A DNA stretch of 64,000 nucleotides from contig NZ_JANSKK010000003.1 of NCBI RefSeq assembly GCF_026659735.1, positions 118,246-182,245 on the forward strand, given 5' to 3'. Origin of the DNA: Staphylococcus pettenkoferi. Lineage in GTDB: Bacteria; Bacillota; Bacilli; Staphylococcales; Staphylococcaceae. The notes under the pieces are model-generated. The model was not told the origin of the DNA. It saw nothing but the letters and a program-made list of their open reading frames with translations, and did not search any database. The stretch's first letter is position 1. Each line of letters opens with the position of its first letter. A program made the position numbers and the translations under genes. Below are positions 9,073 to 18,121 of this stretch, piece after piece.

Positions 9073-10224
9073 ATGAGTAATATCGCTATTGTTAGTGCGA
9101 AACGTACACCCATAGGGAGATTTAAAGGTAGATTGCGTAACTATAACGCAGTTGAACTAGGCACGAAAGCATTGAGTGCAGCTATTGAAAGTGCAAACGT
9201 TAAATCTGAAGAGATTGAACAAGTCATCTTCGGTAACGTGTTACAAGCAGGTCTTGGACAGAATACAGCCCGACAAATCAGTATTGCGTCTGGCATACCA
9301 GAAACTTCACCAGCGATGACGATTAACGAAGTATGTGGTTCAGGTCTTAAAGCCATTATTCTAGGTAAGCAACTCATTCAACTTGGCGAAGCGAAAGTCG
9401 TAGCAGTAGGTGGCGTTGAAAGTATGACCAATGCACCGAAGCTGTTATTAGGGGAAGACGAGAAGCCAGTTGAAAGTTTCATGCATGATGGCTTAACAGA
9501 TGCTTTCCACAATGTGCCAATGGGCGTGACAGCTGAGAAGATTGCTTATAAATATCAAGTGTCACGTGAAGCACAAGATACTTTCGCTAACAACTCACAA
9601 CAGAAAGCAGCTCAAGCTACTGAAGTAGGCAAATTTAAAGATGAAATTGTGCCTCTTGAAGATGCTGACGGCGAAATGATGACGACCGACGAAGGCATCC
9701 GCGGTAATAGTAGTGTAGAGAAGCTTGGCACACTCAAGACAATCTTTAAAGAAGATGGCACTGTAACAGGAGGTAACGCTTCTAGTATTAATGACGGTGC
9801 GTCTGCGCTCATCTTGATGGATGCAGATTATGCGAAAGAGAATGGTTATGACATCTTAGGTCTTATCGGAGATTATTCAGAAGTGGGTTGCGATCCAGAG
9901 ATGATGGGTTATGCACCATATCATGCAGTTTCTCACTTATTAACTAAAATGAATAGACAAATGATAGATATAGATGTTGTCGAAATGACTGAGGCATTCG
10001 CTGCACAAAGTATTCCGGTTAAAGAACACTTGGGTATTCCTGATGAGAAATTTAATCTTCATGGTGGTGCGATTGCTTTAGGACATCCTATTGGAGCGAG
10101 TGGTGCCCGTTTAGTGACAACGCTAGTAAATATCTTATCTCAAGAGGATAAACAATCAGGTATCGCAACAGCTTGTATCGGTGGCGGTTTAGGCATCGCA
10201 TTACATGTGGAAAGAGGAGAGTAG
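9073..10224 (+). CDS. mvaC: Acetyl-CoA C-acetyltransferase (biosynthetic thiolase) MvaC
   Basis: It makes acetoacetyl-CoA from two acetyl-CoA, the first step of the mevalonate pathway. The 383-residue protein has the thiolase triad: Cys88 (NEVCGSGLKA), His338 (GHPIGASG) and Cys368 (ACIGGG). The start is ATG at 9073, preceded by GGAGAAATTTAT; the open frame extends upstream to 8971 but overlaps the mvaS start and lacks thiolase sequence. It forms an operon with mvaA, 3 bases downstream. Confidence 0.95.
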   Translation: MSNIAIVSAKRTPIGRFKGRLRNYNAVELGTKALSAAIESANVKSEEIEQVIFGNVLQAGLGQNTARQISIASGIPETSPAMTINEVCGSGLKAIILGKQLIQLGEAKVVAVGGVESMTNAPKLLLGEDEKPVESFMHDGLTDAFHNVPMGVTAEKIAYKYQVSREAQDTFANNSQQKAAQATEVGKFKDEIVPLEDADGEMMTTDEGIRGNSSVEKLGTLKTIFKEDGTVTGGNASSINDGASALILMDADYAKENGYDILGLIGDYSEVGCDPEMMGYAPYHAVSHLLTKMNRQMIDIDVVEMTEAFAAQSIPVKEHLGIPDEKFNLHGGAIALGHPIGASGARLVTTLVNILSQEDKQSGIATACIGGGLGIALHVERGE

Positions 10225-10227
10225 TTT

Positions 10228-11508
10228 ATGAAGCCTTTGGATAAATCATTTAGACATTTGTCGCGTGAAGATAAGCTTGAGATGTTGAAGTCATATGGTT
10301 GGTTGAACGACGATGACTACGCTACGTTGAAAAATTATGCCACGATTAATGAAGATGTAGCGAACAGTTTAATCGAGAATGTAATTACGCAAGGTGCGCT
10401 ACCAGTCGGCTTACTACCGCAAATTGATGTTGAAGGTCACTCTTACGTGGTACCAATGATGGTTGAAGAACCTTCTGTAGTCGCTGCGGCAAGTTATGGT
10501 GCGAAGCTCGTTAACCGAACAGGCGGATTTAAAGTCATTTCTAGCGAGCGTTTGATGATTGGTCAAATCGTCTTTGATGGTGTCGAAGATACAGAAGCTT
10601 TGGCGGAACAAATCAATCGCTTTGATCAGCAGATTAAACAAATTGCTGATGAGGCTTACCCTTCTATTCTAAAAAGAGGGGGCGGCTATCGTCGCTTTGA
10701 AATTGATACGTTTCCTGAACAACAGTTACTCTCATTGAAAATCTTCGTAGATACGAAAGATGCGATGGGCGCGAACATGTTGAATACGATGTTAGAAGGT
10801 ATCGCAGCATATCTTAAAACTGAAATTCCGGACAGCGACATCTTGATGAGTATCCTATCTAATCATGCGACGGCTTCTGTCGTTCACGTACGAGGCGAAA
10901 TTGCAGTAGATGATTTAGGAAAAGGTGAACGAAGCGGTGAAGAAGTAGCTCGCCGAATGGAACGTGCTTCTGTACTAGCTCAAGTCGACCCTCACCGTGC
11001 TGCAACACATAATAAAGGTGTGATGAACGGTATTCATGCCGTTGTCTTAGCAACGGGTAATGATACGCGTGGTGCCGAAGCGAGTGCACATGCATACGCT
11101 GCTAAGGATGGCCAATACCGTGGTATTGCCACTTGGAAATATGATCAAGAGCGCCAACGTTTAATCGGTGACATCGAAGTGCCCATGACATTAGCGACAG
11201 TCGGTGGTGGAACGAAAGTGCTACCAATTGCTAAAGCGTCGTTAGACCTACTTAACGTGTCGTCAGCTAAAGAGTTAGGCGAAGTCGTAGCTGCAGTAGG
11301 TCTTGCTCAGAACTTTGCGGCGTGTCGTGCATTGGTATCAGAAGGTATCCAACAAGGGCATATGAGTTTACAATATAAATCATTAGCGATTAGTGTCGGC
11401 GCTCAAGGCGAAGAGATTGCACAAATTGCTGAGTACTTAAAGCAAGCCGATCGTGCAAACACTCAAGTTGCTGAAGATAAGCTCAAAGAATTAAGATCAC
11501 AACAGTAA
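10228..11508 (+). CDS. mvaA: Hydroxymethylglutaryl-CoA reductase, class II, MvaA
   Basis: It reduces HMG-CoA to mevalonate with NAD(P)H. The 426 residues show class II features: IENVITQGALPVG near residue 50, the catalytic glutamate in MMVEEPSVVAAASYGAK (Glu80 or Glu81), DAMGANMLNTM near 175, and a C-terminal catalytic His378 in IQQGHMSLQ. It is translated 3 bases after mvaC with its ribosome site (GAGGAGAG) inside the mvaC end, so the two are surely one operon. A terminator follows. Confidence 0.95.
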   Translation: MKPLDKSFRHLSREDKLEMLKSYGWLNDDDYATLKNYATINEDVANSLIENVITQGALPVGLLPQIDVEGHSYVVPMMVEEPSVVAAASYGAKLVNRTGGFKVISSERLMIGQIVFDGVEDTEALAEQINRFDQQIKQIADEAYPSILKRGGGYRRFEIDTFPEQQLLSLKIFVDTKDAMGANMLNTMLEGIAAYLKTEIPDSDILMSILSNHATASVVHVRGEIAVDDLGKGERSGEEVARRMERASVLAQVDPHRAATHNKGVMNGIHAVVLATGNDTRGAEASAHAYAAKDGQYRGIATWKYDQERQRLIGDIEVPMTLATVGGGTKVLPIAKASLDLLNVSSAKELGEVVAAVGLAQNFAACRALVSEGIQQGHMSLQYKSLAISVGAQGEEIAQIAEYLKQADRANTQVAEDKLKELRSQQ

Positions 11509-11521
11509 TAATAATAGTGAG

Positions 11522-11572
11522 AGAGGGATAGTCGTTTTGTAACAAAAGGAATTAGCGTACTATCCCTTTTCT
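11522..11572 (+). terminator. Rho-independent terminator of mvaC-mvaA
   Basis: AGGGATAGT pairs with ACTATCCCT and is followed by TTTTC. Confidence 0.75.
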
Positions 11573-11710
11573 TATTACAAACGATTTGAAAAGGTTATAA
11601 ATAAGTTCACAAATTTTTATTATTTTCAAACCACCCCTTTATATCCTTATCAGAATCACTTCATACAGAATTGATAAAGTGAAAACATTATTTATTTTGC
11701 ATGTAAGAAG

Positions 11711-11738
11711 TTGCAAAATTCAATAAATGAGTTATGAT
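11711..11738 (+). promoter_or_regulatory. Predicted promoter of the nhaC-type gene
   Basis: TTGCAA at 11711-11716, a 16-base spacer, then TATGAT at 11733-11738. A cre-like site starts 5 bases downstream and would cover the transcription start. Confidence 0.45.
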
Positions 11739-11742
11739 ATTT

Positions 11743-11756
11743 TGTAAGCGTTGACA
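11743..11756 (+). promoter_or_regulatory. cre-like CcpA site before the nhaC-type gene
   Basis: TGTAAGCGTTGACA fits the cre consensus TGNAARCGNWWNCA closely, with one mismatch. Just downstream of the predicted -10 box, it is placed for repression by CcpA. Confidence 0.55.
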
Positions 11757-11801
11757 CATTTAATGTTTAAATGATCAACGTGGAACAAAGGGGTGTAAGA
11801 A

Positions 11802-13256
11802 ATGTCAAAGGATAAGAAGGAAAAGAGTGAGAAAGTTAAGAAGAAAATAGGGGTACCTTCGGCTTTACTCACACTCGCAATAATGATTGGTACTATGCTC
11901 TTCTCAGTAGCAGTGCTCGGTAAAGAGCCTCATATTCCGCTCATGATTGGTACTGCTACCGCGATTATCGTAACGATGTTTCATGGTTATGATTTCGAAG
12001 AAGTAGAAGAGATGATGTACAAAGGTATTCGTCATGCGTTACCAGCCATCGTTATTATTATGTTAGTCGGGCTAGTTATCGGATCTTGGATTGGCGGCGG
12101 TGTCGTAGCGACGATGATTTATTACGGTTTAAGACTGATTAATCCTACATATTTCTTAGTTGTAGTTATCATACTCTGCAGCATAGTCGCACTCGCTATT
12201 GGAAGTAGTTGGTCAACGATGGCCACAGTGGGTGTCGCTTGTATGGGTATCGGTATTAGTATGGGAATTTCATCTGGTATGGTTGCAGGTGCAGTTATTT
12301 GTGGATCTTACTTTGGTGACAAGATGAGTCCACTCTCAGATACGACCAACCTTGCATCTGGCTTAACAGAAGTCCCATTGTTTGAACATATTAAGCATAT
12401 GTTCTATACCACGATTCCCGCTATTGTCATTACTTTGATAGTTTATTTCTTTATCGGATTACGCTACGGAAATCGTAACTTCAATAGTGGAAAAATCGAC
12501 CAGATTCTCAATACAATGAATGACAACTTTACGATTACACCATGGCTATTGCTTGTACCAGCCATCGTTATCATTCTCGTCGTATTGAAAGTACCAGCTA
12601 TTCCAGCGATTTGTGCAGGTGTCATCTTAGGGTTCTTCTCACAAATCTTTATTCAAGGAGATTCCCTTACAGATGCACTTACAGCATTACAAACAGGTTA
12701 TTCTATTCACACTGATAACCATATGGTTAATGAACTCTTTAACCGTGGTGGTCTAGAAGATATGTTCTACACCATCTCGCTAACACTTGTAGCGATGACC
12801 TTTGGTGGTGTGCTTGAATATTCTGGTATGCTCGCTGCGTTAATCAATGTTATTTTAAAATTTGCGAAGCGCACAGGTTCACTTATCGCATCAGTTATCG
12901 TGTCATGTATCGGTACGAACTTCACTTGTTCAGAACAATATATTTCAATTATCGTACCATCACGCATGTTTGCGGATGCATTTAAGTTGAAGAAATTACA
13001 TGCCAAGAACCTTTCACGAGCACTTGAAGATGGTGGAACGTTAACGTCAGTGTTCGTTCCGTGGAATACATGTGGGGTGTTTATTGCGACGACATTAGGC
13101 GTGTCTGCAGGAACATACGCACCGTTTGCCATCTTGAACTATATTGTACCAGTTATTTCTATTATATATGGTTATACTGGATTTAAGATTGTGAAAGACA
13201 AGACTGCTAAAGTTGAAAATCCTGAAGGCTTAGAAGAACATTTAGAAACTAAATAG
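11802..13256 (+). CDS. NhaC family Na+/H+ antiporter-like transporter
   Basis: A 484-residue protein with about 12 membrane segments and a lysine-rich cytoplasmic N-terminus. The NhaC family hallmark is clear: GDKMSPLSDTTNLASGLT at about residues 174-191. The second half has FTCSEQYISIIVPSRMF and LEDGGTLTSVFVPWNTCG. Family members exchange Na+ for H+, or malate/lactate with Na+ (MleN). The cre-like site at its promoter suggests a link to carbon source, which would suit an organic-acid exchanger; that is inference. It is monocistronic. Confidence 0.85.
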   Translation: MSKDKKEKSEKVKKKIGVPSALLTLAIMIGTMLFSVAVLGKEPHIPLMIGTATAIIVTMFHGYDFEEVEEMMYKGIRHALPAIVIIMLVGLVIGSWIGGGVVATMIYYGLRLINPTYFLVVVIILCSIVALAIGSSWSTMATVGVACMGIGISMGISSGMVAGAVICGSYFGDKMSPLSDTTNLASGLTEVPLFEHIKHMFYTTIPAIVITLIVYFFIGLRYGNRNFNSGKIDQILNTMNDNFTITPWLLLVPAIVIILVVLKVPAIPAICAGVILGFFSQIFIQGDSLTDALTALQTGYSIHTDNHMVNELFNRGGLEDMFYTISLTLVAMTFGGVLEYSGMLAALINVILKFAKRTGSLIASVIVSCIGTNFTCSEQYISIIVPSRMFADAFKLKKLHAKNLSRALEDGGTLTSVFVPWNTCGVFIATTLGVSAGTYAPFAILNYIVPVISIIYGYTGFKIVKDKTAKVENPEGLEEHLETK

Positions 13257-13327
13257 CTAAGGTTTAAGTAAGTGTGAATACCTTATTTAAGCTATTTGCC
13301 AACTCAGGTATAAAGAATTGTATTGCC

Positions 13328-13377
13328 GCGGGAGAGAAACTTCGGAATCTCATTGATTTCAGTTTGTCTCCCGCTTT
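13328..13377 (+). terminator. Terminator of the nhaC-type gene
   Basis: GCGGGAGAGAAACT pairs with AGTTTGTCTCCCGC (one mismatch) around a 19-base loop, followed by TTT. Confidence 0.7.
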
Positions 13378-13386
13378 ATGTATATA

Positions 13387-13424
13387 AAAAAGGGAGAAAG
13401 TACGTTCATGCACGAACTTTCTCC
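13387..13424 (-). terminator. Terminator of the YozE-like gene
   Basis: On the minus strand GGAGAAAGTTCGT pairs with ACGTACTTTCTCC and is followed by CTTTTTT. Confidence 0.75.
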
Positions 13425-13475
13425 TACGCATCATGAGGTGATGGCAAGCCTATATCTCATGAAATACTATGGCTA

Positions 13476-13691
13476 CTACATGAGGACGAATTGGCTAAAT
13501 AAGTCTAAGGCTCTCTTAGTGATACTGAGCAACTCAGCATCAGTCCAATTATGCTCACGACAATATGTCAAGATGCTTTCTGGATCAGAAACATTTTTAG
13601 GGAAATTGACATCTTGATTAATCTCATCAGCCAATTCACCTAAAGGCGTGTCATCACCTAGAAAGTTCTGCATAAAATCGTAGAAAGTCAT
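13476..13691 (-). CDS. YozE family (UPF0346) small protein
   Basis: A 71-residue acidic protein with the YozE/UPF0346 pattern: a MTFYDFMQNFLGD start, GELADEINQDVNFPKN, and SILTYCREHNW in the middle. The family forms a small SAM-like helical bundle and has no known function. The ATG at 13691 has an AGAGGTGATG ribosome site and the gene has its own terminator. A plus-strand ORF over the same bases is a shadow. Confidence 0.75.
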   Translation of the reverse strand: MTFYDFMQNFLGDDTPLGELADEINQDVNFPKNVSDPESILTYCREHNWTDAELLSITKRALDLFSQFVLM

Positions 13692-13931
13692 ACATCACCT
13701 CTTCTAGAGCCACAAGTAATTATACCATAATCTATATTTGGTATTAAACACATTCATGTAATTGTCAATTTTAATACTGGGTTGAAAAGGGTAGTGGGCA
13801 ATCAAACTCACCACCCACCTGACAATTATCATTAATAATTAAGGAAAGAAATTGAGCTAAAGCTCCCATTTTAGCGCAAAATAAGGTAGTATTAACAGTG
13901 AAGAAAGTGATAGATGAGGGGTACGCATCCT

Positions 13932-14807
13932 ATGGATATCAAACAAATGACATATTTCGTTGAAGTCGTGGAACATGGTGGAATGACGAAAGCTTCGAAG
14001 CATCTGTATATCGCTCAGCCAACAATTAGTAAAGCGATTAAAGATTTGGAAAGTGAATTGGCGATGCCATTGTTCGATAGAAGTAAGCGGCAGTTAGTGC
14101 TCACAGATGCGGGAGAAGTCTTCTATCAAAAATGTACAGAAATACTCAATTTATTTAATGATTTACCGAAAGAAATTAATAGTTTGCTCGGACTCGAGAC
14201 GGGTCATATTAGCATCGGACTTTCAGCAGTGATGAATATGAATCAATTTATTGAAATCCTGGGCGAGTTTCATCAGCGCTATCCAAATGTGACGTACAAT
14301 TTAGTGGAAAATGGCGGAAAGATGATTGAATCTCAACTGGTCAATGACGAAATTGATATCGGGATCACAACATTGCCAGTAGATAAAGCCATCTTCAATT
14401 CCATACCACTTTATCAAGAAGAACTGCGTTTAGTGACGCATAGAAATCATGCATTGGCTACGAGGGACTCCGTCAACATGAAAGATCTCATTAATGAGGA
14501 TTTTATCTTATTTAATGAAGATTTCTATCTTAATGACAAGATTATTGAAGCTACAAAGAACGCAGGTTATATACCGAATACAGTGTCTAAGATATCTCAG
14601 TGGAACTTTATTGAGAACTTATTGAACGCACATTTGGGTATCAGCATTTTACCGGAAAATATTGTGAAGATGTTAGATAGCACGTTCTGTAATATACCTA
14701 TCGATGACAAGTCTATGTCATGGGAACTCGGTGTGGTCTGGAAGAAAGATAAATATTTAAGTTATGCGACGCGTCAATGGATCGAGTTTATGAGCGAGCG
14801 ACTTTAA
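13932..14807 (+). CDS. cidR: LysR-type regulator CidR
   Basis: A 291-residue LysR-family activator. The N-terminal helix-turn-helix is intact (GGMTKASKHLYIAQPTISK, residues 18-36), followed by an effector-binding domain with NVTYNLVENGGK and DEIDIGITTLPVD. It closely resembles S. aureus CidR, which activates cidABC and alsSD in response to acetate and overflow metabolism. The position directly upstream of cidA on the same strand supports this. I chose the ATG at 13932 (MDIKQMTYF); an ATG at 13914 lies within the GAGGGG ribosome site. Confidence 0.93.
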   Translation: MDIKQMTYFVEVVEHGGMTKASKHLYIAQPTISKAIKDLESELAMPLFDRSKRQLVLTDAGEVFYQKCTEILNLFNDLPKEINSLLGLETGHISIGLSAVMNMNQFIEILGEFHQRYPNVTYNLVENGGKMIESQLVNDEIDIGITTLPVDKAIFNSIPLYQEELRLVTHRNHALATRDSVNMKDLINEDFILFNEDFYLNDKIIEATKNAGYIPNTVSKISQWNFIENLLNAHLGISILPENIVKMLDSTFCNIPIDDKSMSWELGVVWKKDKYLSYATRQWIEFMSERL

Positions 14808-14832
14808 CGAACGTATGAAATATTATTATGAA

Positions 14833-14846
14833 AGTGAACGCTTTCA
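14833..14846 (+). promoter_or_regulatory. cre-like CcpA site between cidR and cidA
   Basis: AGTGAACGCTTTCA matches the WGWAARCGYTWWCW consensus with one mismatch. It lies about 120 bases before cidA, so it could act on the cidA promoter together with CidR. Confidence 0.55.
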
Positions 14847-14967
14847 TAGAAAAAAGTAATAGGTCGTATTTAAATTCAATATTTTAAATATATTGGGGTA
14901 TGGATTAAAATATATAGTGTACAAAAGAGATAAAGTTTAACTAAATCTTTTGAGAGGGATGAAAAGC

Positions 14968-15357
14968 ATGCAGTTTGCTTGGAAAGTAGTGAGAACACTA
15001 CTCCAAATACTGTTGTTGATGGGGGTTACGTATGTTGGCAGTGTGATCCAGCGTATATGTCATATTCCTATTGCGGGAAGTATAGTTGGATTGATACTGT
15101 TATATTTGCTGTTACAATTTAAGATTCTACCAGAAAAGTTCATAAGTTCAGGCGCAAACTTTTTCCTTGCGACAATGATATTCTACTTTGTACCATCTGT
15201 AGTGGGCGTTATGGATGTGGCTTCGGATATCAATTTAAATTTTATCGTATTCTTTATACTCATCATATTAGGTACATGTTCTGTGGCGCTAGTATCAGGG
15301 TACATTGCTGAGAAGATGGTTAAAAGGGTACATGCTAAAGAGAGTGATTCGCAATGA
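14968..15357 (+). CDS. cidA: Holin-like protein CidA
   Basis: A 129-residue membrane protein with four hydrophobic segments and a basic tail; the LrgA/CidA signature [23 protein letters not shown] sits at about residues 35-58. CidA promotes murein hydrolase activity, autolysis and DNA release in biofilms, and may act with CidB in pyruvate/small-acid transport. GAGAGGG at 14951-14957 is the ribosome site; I prefer the ATG at 14968, because the ATG at 14959 is too close to it. Its stop overlaps the cidB start by 4 bases (ATGA). Confidence 0.93.
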   Translation: MQFAWKVVRTLLQILLLMGVTYVGSVIQRICHIPIAGSIVGLILLYLLLQFKILPEKFISSGANFFLATMIFYFVPSVVGVMDVASDINLNFIVFFILIILGTCSVALVSGYIAEKMVKRVHAKESDSQ

Positions 15358-16040
15358 GTTTCTTACATGCATTGCTCATGATCGCTCTTACTGTTGTCGT
15401 CTACGCCGGCGCGCAAAAGTTACAGCGTAAATACCGCACACCTTTGCTCAACCCCGCATTGGTCGCATCACTCGCAATCATCATCGTACTACTCATCAGT
15501 GGTACGACGTATAAAAACTATATGGTTGGCGGTAAATGGATTAACTATTTGCTCAACGTCAGTGTCGTTTGCCTGGCATATCCGCTCTATCAGAATCGTC
15601 ATAAGATATGGGCTTATGCAAGAGTCATATTTGCAAGCGTCTTCGCTGGTGTGCTCTTTAATTTTTTGTTAGTATTTACAGCGTTGAAACTTCTCGGTTA
15701 CTCTAAAGAAGTTATCGTAACTGTCTTGCCGAGATCGATTACAGCTGCAGTAGGTATCCAAGTTTCTCATCAGCTTGGAGGTACTGACACCTTTGCTGTA
15801 CTCTTTATCATTACTACTGGTTTGCTCGGTAGTATGATAGGTTCCTACTTACTTCGCCTTGGACGTTTCGAAACATCCATTGCGAAAGGTCTGACTTATG
15901 GGAACGCTTCTCACGCCTTTGGTACAGCGAAAGCACTTGAGATGGACATTGAATCTGGTGCCTTTAGTTCAATAGGTATGATTCTAACAGCAGTCTTAAG
16001 TTCAATCCTCATTCCCATATTCATCCTGCTATTATATTAA
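15354..16040 (+). CDS. cidB: LrgB/CidB family membrane protein CidB
   Basis: A 228-residue membrane protein of the LrgB family with about six to seven segments. Family motifs are visible: [19 protein letters not shown] near residue 125 and [16 protein letters not shown] near 185. It is coupled to cidA by a 4-base ATGA overlap and works with CidA in control of cell lysis and overflow metabolite handling. cidC follows after about 80 bases. Confidence 0.93.
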   Translation: MSFLHALLMIALTVVVYAGAQKLQRKYRTPLLNPALVASLAIIIVLLISGTTYKNYMVGGKWINYLLNVSVVCLAYPLYQNRHKIWAYARVIFASVFAGVLFNFLLVFTALKLLGYSKEVIVTVLPRSITAAVGIQVSHQLGGTDTFAVLFIITTGLLGSMIGSYLLRLGRFETSIAKGLTYGNASHAFGTAKALEMDIESGAFSSIGMILTAVLSSILIPIFILLLY

Positions 16041-16121
16041 GTTGTAGTATTTGTGTTTGAATAGTAACGCACTTCGTCACAAGAGAGATAAAAATGATAA
16101 ATCGAAAGGGGCTTTTTCAAA

Positions 16122-17864
16122 GTGGCAAAAATCAAAGCAAATCAAGCACTCGTTAAAGCATTAGAATCATGGAATATTGATCACCTTTATGGTATCCCTG
16201 GTGACTCAATCGATGCAGTCGTAGATAGCTTGAGAACAGTACGTGAAGATTTGAAATTCTATCACGTGCGTCATGAAGAAGTAGCAAGCTTAACAGCAGC
16301 AAGCTACACTAAACTTACAGGTAAGATCGGTGTAGCATTAAGTATCGGTGGTCCTGGTATTGTCCACTTATTAAACGGTATGTACGATGCCGAAATGGAC
16401 AACGTGCCACAACTTATCTTAGCAGGTCAATCAAACAGTACAGTACTTGGTACGAAAGCATTCCAAGAGACTGATATTCTTAAAATGGTTGACGGTGTAG
16501 CTGTATACAGCCACCAAATTACTAAAGATGATAAAGACATCTTCGGTATTGTAAACGAAGCAATCCGCACTGCTTACGAGAAAAAAGGTCCAGCAGTACT
16601 CGTACTTCCAAACGACTTATTAACTCGTAAAGTGAAAGATACTACAAGCAAGAAAGTTGATACTGCGCCACCAGCACGTATCTCACCAAAACCACGTAGT
16701 ATCAAGAAAGCAGCTAAACTTGTAGATAAAAGTAAACGTCCAGTTGCTTTAATTGGTTTAGGTGCGCAACACGCAAAAGAAGAAGTGCGTGAATTCATCG
16801 AAACTGCTAAGATTCCAGCAGTTGTGACTTTACCAGCTAAAGGTATCTTACCTGACTCTCACCCATACAACTTAGGTAACTTAGGTAAGATCGGTACAAA
16901 ACCTTCATACCAAACTATGCAAGAAGCTGACTTGCTTATCATGGTAGGTACAAACTACCCTTACGTTGATTACCTACCTAAGAAAAACATCAAAGCAATC
17001 CAAATCGATACTAACCCAGAAGCAATCGGACACCGTTTCGATGTTAACGCGGGTATCGTAGGTGACAGTAAAGTTGCATTAACTCAACTTACTGAAACAA
17101 TCAAACATGTTGGTGAACGCGACTTCTTAACTAAGACATTACAACGTAAAGCAACATGGGATTCTTGGATGAAAGCAGACAAAGCTAACGAAAGTAAACC
17201 AATCCGTCCAGAACGCTTAATGGACGCAATCAACAAAGTACGTCACGACGACGCTGTATTCTCAGTAGACGTTGGTACTTCAACTGTATGGTCTACACGT
17301 TACTTAAACTGTACTGTTAACAATAAATTTATCATTTCTAGTTGGTTAGGTACTATGGGCTGTGCATTACCAGGTGCAATCGCATCACGTATTGCTTGGC
17401 CAAACCGTCAAGTTATCGGTATCGCTGGTGACGGTGCATTCCAAATGGTTATGCAAGACTTCGCTACAGCAGTACAATACGACCTACCAATGACTATCTT
17501 TGTTCTTAACAACGAACAATTATCATTCATCAAATACGAACAACAAGCAGCAGGTGAATTAGAATACGCAATCGACTTCACTGATATGGACTTAGCTAAA
17601 TTTGCTGAAGCTTGTGGCGGTGTAGGTTACACACTTAAAGACCCTAGCCGCGTAGACGATGTTGTTGCAGAAGCATTAGAACAAGATCGTCCAACAATCG
17701 TTAACGTATACGTTGACTCAACTGCAGCTCCACTACCAGGTAAGATTGTTAAAGACGAAGCAATCAACTATGGTAAATGGGCTTACAGATCTATCACTGA
17801 AGATAAAAAATTAGATTGGGACGAAATCCCACCATTATCAACAGCAGCAAAACGTTTCTTCTAA
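16122..17864 (+). CDS. cidC: Pyruvate oxidase CidC
   Basis: A thiamine-diphosphate and FAD flavoenzyme that converts pyruvate to acetate and CO2, passing electrons to menaquinone. It is 580 residues long, with three ThDP-family domains. The cofactor glutamate is in RHEEVASLTAASYTK (about 52), and the ThDP-binding block runs from GDGAFQMVMQDF to VLNNEQ (about 437-466). The start is GTG at 16122, with GAAAGGGG upstream. Codon use is strongly biased, unlike many neighbours, which suggests high expression. Acetate made here contributes to acid-driven cell death and biofilm. A strong terminator follows. Confidence 0.94.
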   Translation: MAKIKANQALVKALESWNIDHLYGIPGDSIDAVVDSLRTVREDLKFYHVRHEEVASLTAASYTKLTGKIGVALSIGGPGIVHLLNGMYDAEMDNVPQLILAGQSNSTVLGTKAFQETDILKMVDGVAVYSHQITKDDKDIFGIVNEAIRTAYEKKGPAVLVLPNDLLTRKVKDTTSKKVDTAPPARISPKPRSIKKAAKLVDKSKRPVALIGLGAQHAKEEVREFIETAKIPAVVTLPAKGILPDSHPYNLGNLGKIGTKPSYQTMQEADLLIMVGTNYPYVDYLPKKNIKAIQIDTNPEAIGHRFDVNAGIVGDSKVALTQLTETIKHVGERDFLTKTLQRKATWDSWMKADKANESKPIRPERLMDAINKVRHDDAVFSVDVGTSTVWSTRYLNCTVNNKFIISSWLGTMGCALPGAIASRIAWPNRQVIGIAGDGAFQMVMQDFATAVQYDLPMTIFVLNNEQLSFIKYEQQAAGELEYAIDFTDMDLAKFAEACGGVGYTLKDPSRVDDVVAEALEQDRPTIVNVYVDSTAAPLPGKIVKDEAINYGKWAYRSITEDKKLDWDEIPPLSTAAKRFF

Positions 17865-17901
17865 TTTAATTAATTATTAAACCTATCCTTTCCCGTATAA
17901 T

Positions 17902-17928
17902 ACCGAGCCGTCATGGCTCGGTTTTTTT
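17902..17928 (+). terminator. Rho-independent terminator of cidC
   Basis: CCGAGCC pairs with GGCTCGG around a 5-base loop, followed by seven T. Confidence 0.92.
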
Positions 17929-17930
17929 GG

Positions 17931-18049
17931 TGCAGAACAGAAGTCTTTGATTTCGTAGTATCTGCATGCGCAATGCTGACTCAACTTCATGGCAGCGTAA
18001 GCCATCATGATGACAGTTACTCTGCTTGTAACTGGGAGAGATGTCACAA
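17931..18049. repeat. Degenerate hairpin repeat, copy R4
   Basis: It contains CAGAAGTCTTTGATTTCGTAG, CTGACTCAACTTCATGGCAG and ACAGTTACTCTG, which resemble the second module of the repeat at 58971-59199 (CAGAAATCTTTGATTTCGTT, CTGACTAGAGTT, ACAGCTACTGCG). It is a worn copy lacking the central hairpin. It sits just after the cidC terminator. Confidence 0.5.
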
Positions 18050-18121
18050 TAAAAATTCCTTTTGTTTTCTTCTGTTAACCTAGGGTATTCATATAAAAAT
18101 GACTAACAGGAGTGGAACAAA

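Noticed and set aside
13378..13617. Plus-strand ORF of 79 codons
   Set aside because: It runs through a minus-strand terminator hairpin and is antisense to the YozE-like gene, which has a better ribosome site and a family match.
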